From: Candidatus Sigynarchaeota archaeon
GTDB lineage: Archaea > Asgardarchaeota > Jordarchaeia > Jordarchaeales > Jordarchaeaceae
DNA length: 5,274 nucleotides
Reading direction: 5' to 3'
NCBI GenBank assembly: GCA_030587505.1
Contig: JAUQYY010000048.1
Coordinates: forward strand, 1-5,274
Positions 1-4,898 of the stretch are shown piece by piece; the first letter of the stretch is position 1; each line of letters begins with the position of its first letter. The notes beneath the pieces were generated by a model that saw nothing but the letters and a program-made list of their open reading frames with translations, did not search any database and was not told the DNA's origin. A program made the translations under genes and the position numbers.

Positions 1-1
1 A

Positions 2-241
2 CTAATAGACAAGGCTTCAATAAAACCAAGACTAAGAATTATGGCGGAAGTGCACCCAGAGGGAAACCCACACAAATATCCCGAAATACTAGAAGGCACA
101 TTCAACCTCATCATCCAATCACTTCCCCAAGTTAAAACGCTCAAAGAAGAACTCTGCGCCAGTGTTCCCGAAATTGAAGTTTTTTCAATACATCACAAAA
201 GAAACGGAGAACATACAGTCTTCCAATTTGCACCCAAATAA
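2..241 (+). CDS. 3' end of an unrecognised protein (partial at left edge)
   Basis: The frame is open from base 2 to a TAA at 239-241, so an ATG at 41 is only the first internal Met and this is more likely the C-terminal ~79 residues of a longer protein. I do not recognise the family. Visible features are a His/Pro-rich turn (HPEGNPHKYP), a probable amphipathic helix (ILEGTFNLIIQSLPQVKTL), one Cys, and a basic-polar tail ending QFAPK. There is no membrane segment or signal peptide. Codons are clearly A/T-richer (many AAA, GAA, ATA, CCA) than those of the genes to the right. It is the only plus-strand gene I support here and converges on the redox operon. A spurious ORF remains possible, but the read-through to the edge and protein-like composition favour a real gene end. 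Confidence 0.5.
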   Translation, partial: LIDKASIKPRLRIMAEVHPEGNPHKYPEILEGTFNLIIQSLPQVKTLKEELCASVPEIEVFSIHHKRNGEHTVFQFAPK

Positions 242-429
242 AAAGGTTTAAAATAACAAAAGCCTACCAAATTCCACGACGCACAGAAAACACAAAAACC
301 TTTACGTATTCCCCTAATTAAAAAATGAGTTTTTGAAAACAGAACCATGTCGCGCGAATATCTCTAAAGTAGCCATACTTGCTCCAGCCGATTACTACAA
401 GAATTATTAGAGAAAAATAAAATTGAGGA
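242..429. other. A/T-rich convergent intergenic region
   Basis: This lies between the 3' end of the left-edge gene and the 3' end of the Fe-S gene. It is A/T-rich, with a plus-strand T5 at about 331-336 that could end the left-edge transcript, and short stop-rich ORFs of about 20 codons on both strands (for example minus-strand ATG near 377-379) that I could not assign to anything. No tRNA, repeat array or conserved motif was recognised. Confidence 0.5.
411..424 (-). terminator. T-rich archaeal-type terminator after the Fe-S gene
   Basis: Read on the minus strand, a T-rich run (AATTTTATTTTTCT) begins about 6 nt after the TAA of the Fe-S gene, without a strong GC hairpin. Archaeal RNA polymerase commonly stops at such U-tracts. 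It is well placed to end the redox operon transcript. The evidence is position and composition only. Confidence 0.5.
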
Positions 430-1713
430 TTAGGTTTTCATTGACATTTGAACCAGTTCCATGAGGTCAAGTATCTGAATGTTCATTTTGTTCTCTTCTT
501 TTGCGTCGCTCAGGTTCCGGTAGCAGAAGGGACACGCGGATGACAGGACTTCGGCTCCCGTCTCCAGCGCTTCCCGCAGCCTTTCCGTGGCTGCGAATGA
601 TGCCAGCTCTTTGAAGGAGGATTTGACTCCGCCGCCGGCTCCGCAGCACCACGCGTTGTGCCTGTTTCTGGGCATCTCAACAAGCTCTAGGCCCGGAATG
701 CTCTGGAGAAGCTCCCTGGGCTGCTCGTATATCCCCATGTGCCTCCCTATGTGGCAGGGGTCATGGTAGGTTACCCTCTTCTCAAACGGTTTCTCGAGAG
801 TCAGCTCACCCCTCTTAACCAAGTCAAGAACGTATACCGGAGAGTGCACCACCTCGAACCCGTAGTCGAGTCCAAATTTTTCTCTGTAGACCTCTTTTAA
901 TATTCGGTAGCAGCCCGCACAGGAGGTTATAACCAGCTCCGCTCCCGTCTTCTCTATCGCCTCGATGTTGTGCTCCGCGCACTTCCTCGCGATATCCACC
1001 TGTCCGGTCCATATTAGCGGTGAGCCGCAGCACCACTCGTCCCTCATGACGGTGAAATCCTTTCCAAGACCGGATAGGATGTCGAAGGTGGCACTGGCGA
1101 TGTTTTTCTGCCTGTAGGAGGAAGTGCAGCCCACAAAGTACACGGTCTCCGCCTTCTCTGGAAGGTTCCCCGCCCGGTCTCCGAGCCAGTTCAACCTGTC
1201 TGCGTGCTTTTCCATGTAGGGGTTGTGCTCCTCCTGGACGTGCTGTCCGTAGCGCTTCTGCTCCGGCATCGGACCATAGCCCTTCTCAACGGCCTCCTCT
1301 CTCGCCGCTGCGAGCCACTCAAGGGCGTAGGTGTGAATCCCCTCGAGCTGGCACTGCTGAGTACAGTTTCCACAGAGAGTGCAGTGGTAAAGTATCTCAG
1401 CGAGCCCCTCGCTCCAGCTGAGCCTGCCCGAGGTCAAACCCCACAACAAGAGGTTTTTTCCGCCCAGATAGTAGGATTCGAACCCCCTAAGCTCACCGCT
1501 CGGACAGGAGCAAGCGAGGTCCGCATTCTGATACGTATACCTGCACTGACCACACTTACCGCAGCGGTAAACCTGATCCTTGTAGTACTCCAGCGTCTGG
1601 TACCTCTCCAGTGAAACCCTGTCCGGGATTGTAACCTTTTCGGTTATCCCTCTCCCCGGCAGGTACCTTTTCATCAGCTGCTCGAAGATCTCCTTCTCCT
1701 TGGGCTTGGCCAT
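430..1713 (-). CDS. (Fe-S)-binding oxidoreductase with two 4Fe-4S motifs and two CCG domains (HdrD/GlcF-like)
   Basis: This 427-residue soluble protein should act as the electron-transfer partner of the upstream flavoprotein. Order: an N-terminal cluster motif C51-x2-C54-x2-C57 with a distant C70-Pro (C68 nearby), a classical second motif C111-x2-C114-x2-C117-x3-C121, then two complete cysteine-rich CCG domains. Domain one has C196, C228-C229-G, C265 and C268; domain two has C320, C356-C357-G, C394 and C397. This is the layout of HdrD, GlcF and lactate/glycolate-oxidase Fe-S subunits. In HdrB/HdrD the CCG domains bind non-cubane clusters; that both do so here is inference. There is no transmembrane segment, so any membrane contact needs another subunit. 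ATG start with SD GGTGAT (1719-1724), 5 nt spacer. It begins 14 bp after the FAD oxidase stop, so the two are co-transcribed. The 12-residue gap before C70 is unlike ordinary ferredoxin motifs but, as I recall, occurs in a subfamily of these proteins with a CPSG signature. The substrate side is unknown. Confidence 0.9.
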   Translation of the reverse strand: MAKPKEKEIFEQLMKRYLPGRGITEKVTIPDRVSLERYQTLEYYKDQVYRCGKCGQCRYTYQNADLACSCPSGELRGFESYYLGGKNLLLWGLTSGRLSWSEGLAEILYHCTLCGNCTQQCQLEGIHTYALEWLAAAREEAVEKGYGPMPEQKRYGQHVQEEHNPYMEKHADRLNWLGDRAGNLPEKAETVYFVGCTSSYRQKNIASATFDILSGLGKDFTVMRDEWCCGSPLIWTGQVDIARKCAEHNIEAIEKTGAELVITSCAGCYRILKEVYREKFGLDYGFEVVHSPVYVLDLVKRGELTLEKPFEKRVTYHDPCHIGRHMGIYEQPRELLQSIPGLELVEMPRNRHNAWCCGAGGGVKSSFKELASFAATERLREALETGAEVLSSACPFCYRNLSDAKEENKMNIQILDLMELVQMSMKT

Positions 1714-1718
1714 TCCGC

Positions 1719-1724
1719 ATCACC
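1719..1724 (-). promoter_or_regulatory. Shine-Dalgarno site of the Fe-S gene
   Basis: GGTGAT on the minus strand, 5 nt before the ATG at 1713, inside the 14-bp gap after the FAD oxidase stop codon. It fixes the start and supports coupled expression of the pair. Confidence 0.75.
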
Positions 1725-1727
1725 CTC

Positions 1728-3191
1728 TTAGAGTCCCTGTCCAGGGTTCATTATCCCGTTCGGGTCGAGAAGCTTCCTTATCTCTTTGAGGAGTTCGATG
1801 GTGTTTGGGTCGGCTTTCTCGAAGTTCCTCTTCTTAGCCCAGGGCGGAGCCTTGTACCTTATGAAGCTCCCGACCTTCCTCGCCGCCTCGTCAATGTCCA
1901 TGAGGCACCGTCGCGCCTTTTCAATCTCCTCAGGGTCGTTCTTGCTGAAGGATATGTTCATCCTGCCGATCCAGTAGTGGCCACCGAACATAGCTCGCCC
2001 ATAGAACTGGGGACGCATACCGTGCTTAATCGCCGCCTCTCTCATCTTGTAGTACACGTCAACCAGGTGTTTTGAGGAGACGTAGCCTCCCACCCATTCT
2101 CCTCCACCACCCCTGGCGAAGTCCCAAACCGTGTAGAGCTGGATGGGCGGGCTAGTGTAGGTTAGGACCTCCCCTATCTGGTTCTCCTGGAACATGCTCA
2201 TGGCGTCGCCGAAGGAAAGGGCCATCTCTCCCTCCTCGGTGCATATCTTCATTAGGGTTTCCTCCTTGGCGTCGAGCTCCTTCTCGGTTGCCCCGGTAAT
2301 GGTTACCAATCCGTAGAAGTCGGGGAGACCAGCCTTCTCGGGCTCAGAGGGAATGTTCTCACCGTCGCGAACCCCCTGCGTGGCGGTGAGCCAAACATAG
2401 TTGAGGAAACACATATCCACGATGCCAAGCCCAGCCCTCGCGAGCCTCTTGAAAATGCGCATCCCAGCGTCAACGGTCTTGGCGAGAACAATGTAGTCCC
2501 TCCTCGGAAGATTCGGCCACAGCTTGATACCAGCCTTAGTGACTATCCCCGTTGTTCCCTCCCAGCCGATGAAAAGACCCGAAAGATCAGGAAACGGCTG
2601 ACGCCCGTACCAGTAGTCCGTGGACATACATGAACCCACACGCACAACCTTGCCCGTGGGCAGAACAACCTCCAACCCGTTGAGAAACTCCGCCCCCGTT
2701 CCCCCAACCATTCCGAGATCGAGCATACCATAGCATATGTAGGATGGTATAACGCCTGTTCCGGGGGGAGACCAGGTGATCCCCGCCCGCAGGTCTGGGT
2801 GGTGCTTGAGCAAGTAGCCCTTAAGGTCCCCCCAAGTTATTCCACCCTCAACAACCGCGTACATGTCATCCTCATTAACCTCGAGCACCCTGTTCATCCT
2901 TCTGAGGTCCACAACTATTCCGCCCTCTCTGGGGATACACACCCCGCCGATGTTTATCCCGGAAACCCAGGGAATCACAGGAATCTTCTCCCTGTTGGCA
3001 AGCTCAACGATACCCTTCACTTCCTCCGTCTTCTCGGGCATCACAACGAAGTCGCACCGGCCCGGCTCCTCAGCGGTGACAAAGTCCCAGTGGTACAGGA
3101 ACAGTTCTTCGGGCCGGTTGGAGACGAACCTCTCACCCACGATTCCAGCGAGTTCCTCGTAAATCCTATCAACCTCAACAAGCTTCGTCAC
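1728..3191 (-). CDS. FAD-linked oxidase/dehydrogenase, vanillyl-alcohol-oxidase (PCMH-fold) family
   Basis: This 487-residue cytoplasmic flavoprotein should oxidise an organic substrate through FAD and hand electrons to the Fe-S protein encoded next. The PCMH-type FAD-binding domain spans roughly residues 45-228: the MPEKTEEV entry strand, the IPVIPWVSGINIGG loop that replaces the usual GGGT phosphate loop, VVDLRRMNRVLEVN, AVVEGGITWGDL, then EVVLPTGKVVRVG and TGIVTKAGIKLWPN. The spacing and the last motif resemble vanillyl-alcohol oxidase and 4-cresol dehydrogenase more than GlcD. The C-terminal substrate-cap domain runs to the family ending LDPNGIMNPGQGL. Covalent attachment of FAD is uncertain: a His-Tyr pair near 405-406 lies in the region where relatives attach flavin, but I cannot align it precisely. 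GTG start chosen because AGGTGA (3198-3203) lies 6 nt upstream. Candidate substrates by family include phenolic alcohols, alkylphenols and hydroxy acids; none can be chosen here. A small gene lies 53 bp upstream on the same strand. Confidence 0.88.
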   Translation of the reverse strand: MTKLVEVDRIYEELAGIVGERFVSNRPEELFLYHWDFVTAEEPGRCDFVVMPEKTEEVKGIVELANREKIPVIPWVSGINIGGVCIPREGGIVVDLRRMNRVLEVNEDDMYAVVEGGITWGDLKGYLLKHHPDLRAGITWSPPGTGVIPSYICYGMLDLGMVGGTGAEFLNGLEVVLPTGKVVRVGSCMSTDYWYGRQPFPDLSGLFIGWEGTTGIVTKAGIKLWPNLPRRDYIVLAKTVDAGMRIFKRLARAGLGIVDMCFLNYVWLTATQGVRDGENIPSEPEKAGLPDFYGLVTITGATEKELDAKEETLMKICTEEGEMALSFGDAMSMFQENQIGEVLTYTSPPIQLYTVWDFARGGGGEWVGGYVSSKHLVDVYYKMREAAIKHGMRPQFYGRAMFGGHYWIGRMNISFSKNDPEEIEKARRCLMDIDEAARKVGSFIRYKAPPWAKKRNFEKADPNTIELLKEIRKLLDPNGIMNPGQGL

Positions 3192-3197
3192 AACTCT

Positions 3198-3203
3198 TCA
3201 CCT
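3198..3203 (-). promoter_or_regulatory. Shine-Dalgarno site deciding the GTG start of the FAD oxidase
   Basis: AGGTGA on the minus strand followed by a 6-nt spacer (AGAGTT) and GTG at 3191. It is a close match to the archaeal 16S 3'-end complement and supports the GTG over later in-frame codons. Confidence 0.75.
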
Positions 3204-3241
3204 ACCAATTAACAGAGTTTAGAATTATTACCTTCTTCAAA

Positions 3242-3249
3242 CTATTAAA
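3242..3249 (-). promoter_or_regulatory. Possible secondary TATA box for the FAD oxidase
   Basis: The minus-strand sequence TTTAATAG is preceded by a CAAATGA stretch that could act as BRE. It would place transcription start near 3218 and give a leader of about 28 nt carrying the SD. It overlaps the stop codon of the small upstream gene. A short inverted repeat CCCTT-CT-AAGGG (3259-3270) lies just upstream. It is weaker than the TATA box at 3506-3513, so it may only be coincidental A/T-rich sequence. Confidence 0.3.
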
Positions 3250-3379
3250 TCATTTGCCCCCTTCTAAGGGCATCATAGTTCTCGTTAGCGGAGGCCTTTT
3301 TTCCTTCCTGGTAGTGGAAAATTTTTCTGAGTCTCTCTCCAATGTAGATCAAGCTTTCACACGACGGATGAACGACCTT

Positions 3380-3398
3380 TTGGCGAAGCGAAAGCCAA
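3380..3398. repeat. Hairpin TTGGC-(9 nt)-GCCAA in the overlap of the two small frames
   Basis: Perfect 5-bp inverted repeat with a 9-nt loop. On the minus-strand transcript it begins 4 nt after the AAAAAAT run (3402-3408), inside the region where frames A and B of the small gene overlap. Confidence 0.45.
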
Positions 3399-3401
3399 TC
3401 C

Positions 3402-3429
3402 ATTTTTTCTCACAGGGCGAAGAAAAAAT
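3402..3429. repeat. Inverted repeat ATTTTTTCT / AGAAAAAAT
   Basis: Perfect 9-bp arms (3402-3410 and 3421-3429) around a 10-nt loop. On the minus-strand transcript the 3' arm contains the first two bases of the frame-B ATG (3403) and part of its GTGAG pseudo-SD. The stem is nearly all A-U and would be weak as RNA at high temperature. Confidence 0.45.
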
Positions 3430-3465
3430 ACATCGGAAAGCCTCAATCAGCATATGACCACCAAT

Positions 3466-3503
3466 CAGTTCATTTTTGCCTAAAATGAACTGTTAACAGT
3501 TCA
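3466..3503. promoter_or_regulatory. Palindromic half-site cluster, probable operator
   Basis: Three copies of one half-site form two overlapping inverted repeats. CAGTTCATTTT (3466-3476) and AAAATGAACTG (3482-3492) are exact complements around a 5-nt spacer. TGAACTGTTAACAGTTCA (3486-3503) is a perfect 18-bp palindrome that shares the middle half-site. The cluster directly abuts a TATA box. For minus-strand transcription it would cover about -20 to +18, the usual place for an archaeal repressor site controlling the small gene and redox operon. No regulator gene is present in the window. A direct repeat CAATCAG (3444-3450, 3462-3468) lies next to it. Confidence 0.65.
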
Positions 3504-3505
3504 AA

Positions 3506-3513
3506 TATATAAA
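3506..3513 (-). promoter_or_regulatory. TATA box for the small gene and redox operon
   Basis: The minus strand reads TTTATATA, giving a predicted start near 3484 and a leader of about 30 nt to the SD-bearing ATG at 3453. The sequence also reads as TATATAAATA on the plus strand with a CAAA element upstream, so plus-strand (antisense to the membrane gene) initiation near 3537 is possible. The minus-strand reading is preferred because genes lie that way. Confidence 0.55.
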
Positions 3514-3519
3514 TACAGT

Positions 3520-3532
3520 CGGAGTTTTTCCG
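3520..3532. terminator. Small hairpin after the membrane protein gene
   Basis: CGGAGTTTTTCCG has 4-bp arms around a GTTTT-type loop, just past the membrane gene stop. On the minus strand the loop is A-rich and no T-run follows at once, so termination in that direction is doubtful. Listed as the only end-of-gene structure visible. Confidence 0.2.
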
Positions 3533-3535
3533 GTA

Positions 3536-4321
3536 CTAGACAGGTATTTCCTTCTTTGAGTACAGCCTGTAGGCTAGCATTATCACTGCGAGGATGGCTG
3601 TCCACACGGTGACTATTCTCACCGCGGTCAGATTCACGTTCGAAGCAACCAGGCGTGTGGGGTCGAAGACGAGAAACATAGACACAACAAAAACCGCAAC
3701 CGTGATGACGCTCAGATAGTCCATCAACCTGCTCCTCTCAAACTCTACGTAAACGCGTTCATCCTTGGGAAGAATCCTCCAGAAAATAATCAGAGTGGCT
3801 ATCAGCACAATGACCATTGAAACCATCCCGGCCACGGTTCCCTTGGGAACATATCCGCTCAGCTGGAACAGTACAACCACCGCTCCGTTTAGCAGCAGCG
3901 TTAGAGCCCAGCCCTTTTTTGAGAACCGGGGGTGGTTCCAGTCCCTCTGAGCCACGCGGTTGGCTATGTAGAATGTCAGAACCGCCTGCAGCGCCCCCCA
4001 CCACACGAGGTTGACGAAGAGTAGCGAGGGCCAGTTAACGCCCAGTACTAAGGGCGGGGTGAAGGCTGCGCCGGACACCAAGCACACGTACACGGTTCCG
4101 AAGAAGAAGGAGACCACAATCAGGTGGTAGTCCTTGAGCCTGTACCGCACTATGAGGTCTTCGAGCATAGTGAAGTACGTGAAGTAGGCTGTGAACAGGA
4201 TGAATGGGAGAACAGGCTGAACCAAGAGGTTGTTAACGCCCCTCATGGAGTATTCGAACAGGAGGTTGAACCCCGTTGCCACGAGAACTATTTCCCACCT
4301 GTTGGACAATTCAAAATCCAA
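3536..4321 (-). CDS. Unrecognised integral membrane protein, about eight transmembrane segments
   Basis: This 261-residue protein is strongly hydrophobic. I estimate membrane segments at about 9-27, 33-53, 66-88, 95-122, 137-156, 159-182, 199-219 and 233-255; ends and count are by eye. Polar loops include EDLIVRYRLKDYH (after segment 2), a basic loop with NRVAQRDWNHPRFSKK (after segment 4) and PKDERVYVEFERSRLMDYL (after segment 6). The tail RLYSKKEIPV is basic, consistent with a cytoplasmic C-terminus. There is no cleavable signal peptide. I do not recognise the family; no cofactor-binding or transporter signature stands out. Start is TTG at 4321: an in-frame TGA lies 6 nt upstream, and GGAGATGA (4328-4335) with a 6-nt spacer fits as SD. 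The ferritin gene lies 124 bp upstream on the same strand, but an intervening terminator-like hairpin suggests separate transcription. The redox operon promoter begins about 25 bp past its stop. Confidence 0.75.
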   Translation of the reverse strand: MDFELSNRWEIVLVATGFNLLFEYSMRGVNNLLVQPVLPFILFTAYFTYFTMLEDLIVRYRLKDYHLIVVSFFFGTVYVCLVSGAAFTPPLVLGVNWPSLLFVNLVWWGALQAVLTFYIANRVAQRDWNHPRFSKKGWALTLLLNGAVVVLFQLSGYVPKGTVAGMVSMVIVLIATLIIFWRILPKDERVYVEFERSRLMDYLSVITVAVFVVSMFLVFDPTRLVASNVNLTAVRIVTVWTAILAVIMLAYRLYSKKEIPV

Positions 4322-4386
4322 GGTTGGTCATCTCCCTATTATGTGACACAACCTGCGGCACCCACAGTCTGATGCGAGTTGGGTTA

Positions 4387-4404
4387 AAAAAATCGTTATT
4401 TTTT
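4387..4404. terminator. A/T hairpin with T-runs in both directions
   Basis: AAAAAAT (4387-4393) and ATTTTTT (4398-4404) are perfect complements around CGTT. The minus strand carries a T7 and the plus strand a T6. It lies about 42 nt past the ferritin stop, placed to end that transcript. The T7 followed by AA could alternatively serve as a poor TATA element for the membrane gene. Confidence 0.5.
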
Positions 4405-4445
4405 GGAAAGATGTCACACGGTAGTTAGTTGGTGTTTCCTTCTCC

Positions 4446-4727
4446 TTATTCTGTGAGCTCCTCTACCTCCCTTTTGCCTGCCTCCAGCTCCTCAACCTGT
4501 TCCGCGTCCCGCTTCAGGAGCATAGCCAGGAACTCGCCGGCGTGTGTCTTCTCCTCCTTCGCTATGTCCAGGAGAACCTTTCGAATGTTTAAGTCCTTGG
4601 TCATTGCTGCGAGCTGCTCGTAGAGGTTGATAGCGTCAAGCTCGGCGATCAGACCCACCCTAAGAATCTCCTTGTCCAAATCTTCTCTCTTCAGCTTATC
4701 AACATTCACGGGTATTTGAGACAACAA
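4446..4727 (-). CDS. Stand-alone encapsulated-ferritin-like (EncFtn-type) iron protein
   Basis: This protein of ~93 residues (96 if counted from the GTG at 4736) is predicted to be two antiparallel helices that dimerise to form a ferroxidase site oxidising Fe(II). Key residues, in 96-residue numbering: E32 and Y39 in AELDAINLYEQ, then E62 and H65 in the EEKTH motif (E29, Y36, E59, H62 from the TTG start). These are the iron ligands of EncFtn proteins. From memory, the motif AELDAINLYEQ and following LL-D-A-EEK-H pattern closely match the ferritin-like domain fused to the Pyrococcus furiosus encapsulin shell protein. Here the protein ends at EVEELTE, about where that fusion's linker would begin, and no shell or targeting tail follows. 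I prefer the TTG at 4727 because the GTG is buried in the SD GAGGTGA, and the resulting MLSQIP resembles the recalled fusion start MLSINP. It has its own TATA promoter. Soluble; about half the length of classical rubrerythrins or ferritins. Confidence 0.85.
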   Translation of the reverse strand: MLSQIPVNVDKLKREDLDKEILRVGLIAELDAINLYEQLAAMTKDLNIRKVLLDIAKEEKTHAGEFLAMLLKRDAEQVEELEAGKREVEELTE

Positions 4728-4732
4728 AATTT

Positions 4733-4739
4733 TCACCTC
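4733..4739 (-). promoter_or_regulatory. Shine-Dalgarno site that moves the ferritin start to TTG
   Basis: GAGGTGA on the minus strand includes the apparent GTG start at 4736. With a 5-nt spacer it points to TTG at 4727 instead. The GTG itself would have only a weak AAGAGAG upstream. Confidence 0.6.
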
Positions 4740-4770
4740 TCTTCATAAATTGAAGAATCTTTTATTTAAG

Positions 4771-4778
4771 TTTTATAA
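4771..4778 (-). promoter_or_regulatory. TATA box of the ferritin-like gene
   Basis: The minus strand reads TTATAAAA, preceded by a purine-containing CGAG. It is centred about 47 nt before the TTG start, giving a predicted start site near 4750 and a leader of about 23 nt that carries the SD. It lies in an A/T-rich dip within otherwise GC-balanced sequence. Confidence 0.6.
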
Positions 4779-4898
4779 CTCGACGCGGCGGTTGGGGTTC
4801 TTTCGACCCCGCAAAATAGTGTCATAACCTCTTTTCTCCTGCATGGTTCTCCCGTCCCACCAGGCACTTCTCAAAAATAAAGAAGGGATTGCGGAGGG

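Larger units (their letters stand above)
3245..3453 (-). pseudogene. Small unrecognised gene at the head of the redox operon, apparently frameshifted
   Basis: Two overlapping minus-strand frames together look like one ~70-residue protein. Frame A starts at ATG 3453 with a good SD (GGTGG, 3458-3462; 4-nt spacer), encodes 34 residues beginning MLIEAFRCIFSSPCEKK and stops at TGA 3349-3351. Frame B, reached by a -1 shift, is open from ATG 3403 to TAA 3245-3247 (52 codons). Its last ~36 residues (SLIYIGERLRKIFHYQEG, then KKASANENYDALRRG) read like a charged, soluble protein tail. A natural join is near 3350, giving ...RRVKA-LIYIGERL.... The leader from the predicted start site to ATG 3453 would be about 30 nt. 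I do not recognise the family; the two Cys (positions 8 and 14 of frame A) and basic helix-like stretches are the only features. Alternatives: two separate small coupled ORFs, a sequencing indel, a true pseudogene, or programmed -1 frameshifting at the A6 run (3403-3408). Confidence 0.42.

Noticed and set aside
1204..1614. Long plus-strand ORF opposite the Fe-S gene (136 codons)
   Set aside because: It is antisense to a clearly conserved two-CCG-domain protein; its Leu/Val/Arg-rich translation mirrors the Cys- and Glu-rich real frame, and it has no SD.
2799..3212. Plus-strand ORF of 137 codons opposite the FAD oxidase
   Set aside because: Shadow of the FAD-binding domain on the other strand; no recognisable family and no ribosome-binding site.
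3254..3457. Plus-strand 67-codon ORF in the intergenic region upstream of the FAD oxidase
   Set aside because: The opposite strand carries the small-gene frames with an SD and promoter; this frame lacks an SD and spans two hairpins.
3200..3535. Box C/D guide RNA or riboswitch in the leader
   Set aside because: Partial C-like (ATGATG) and CTGA strings occur but not in a paired C/D arrangement, and no known riboswitch core is recognisable.
4794..4810. GGGGT...ACCCC hairpin resembling a tRNA T-arm
   Set aside because: The loop TCTTTCG lacks the TTCRA pattern, and no acceptor, D or anticodon arms can be found around it.
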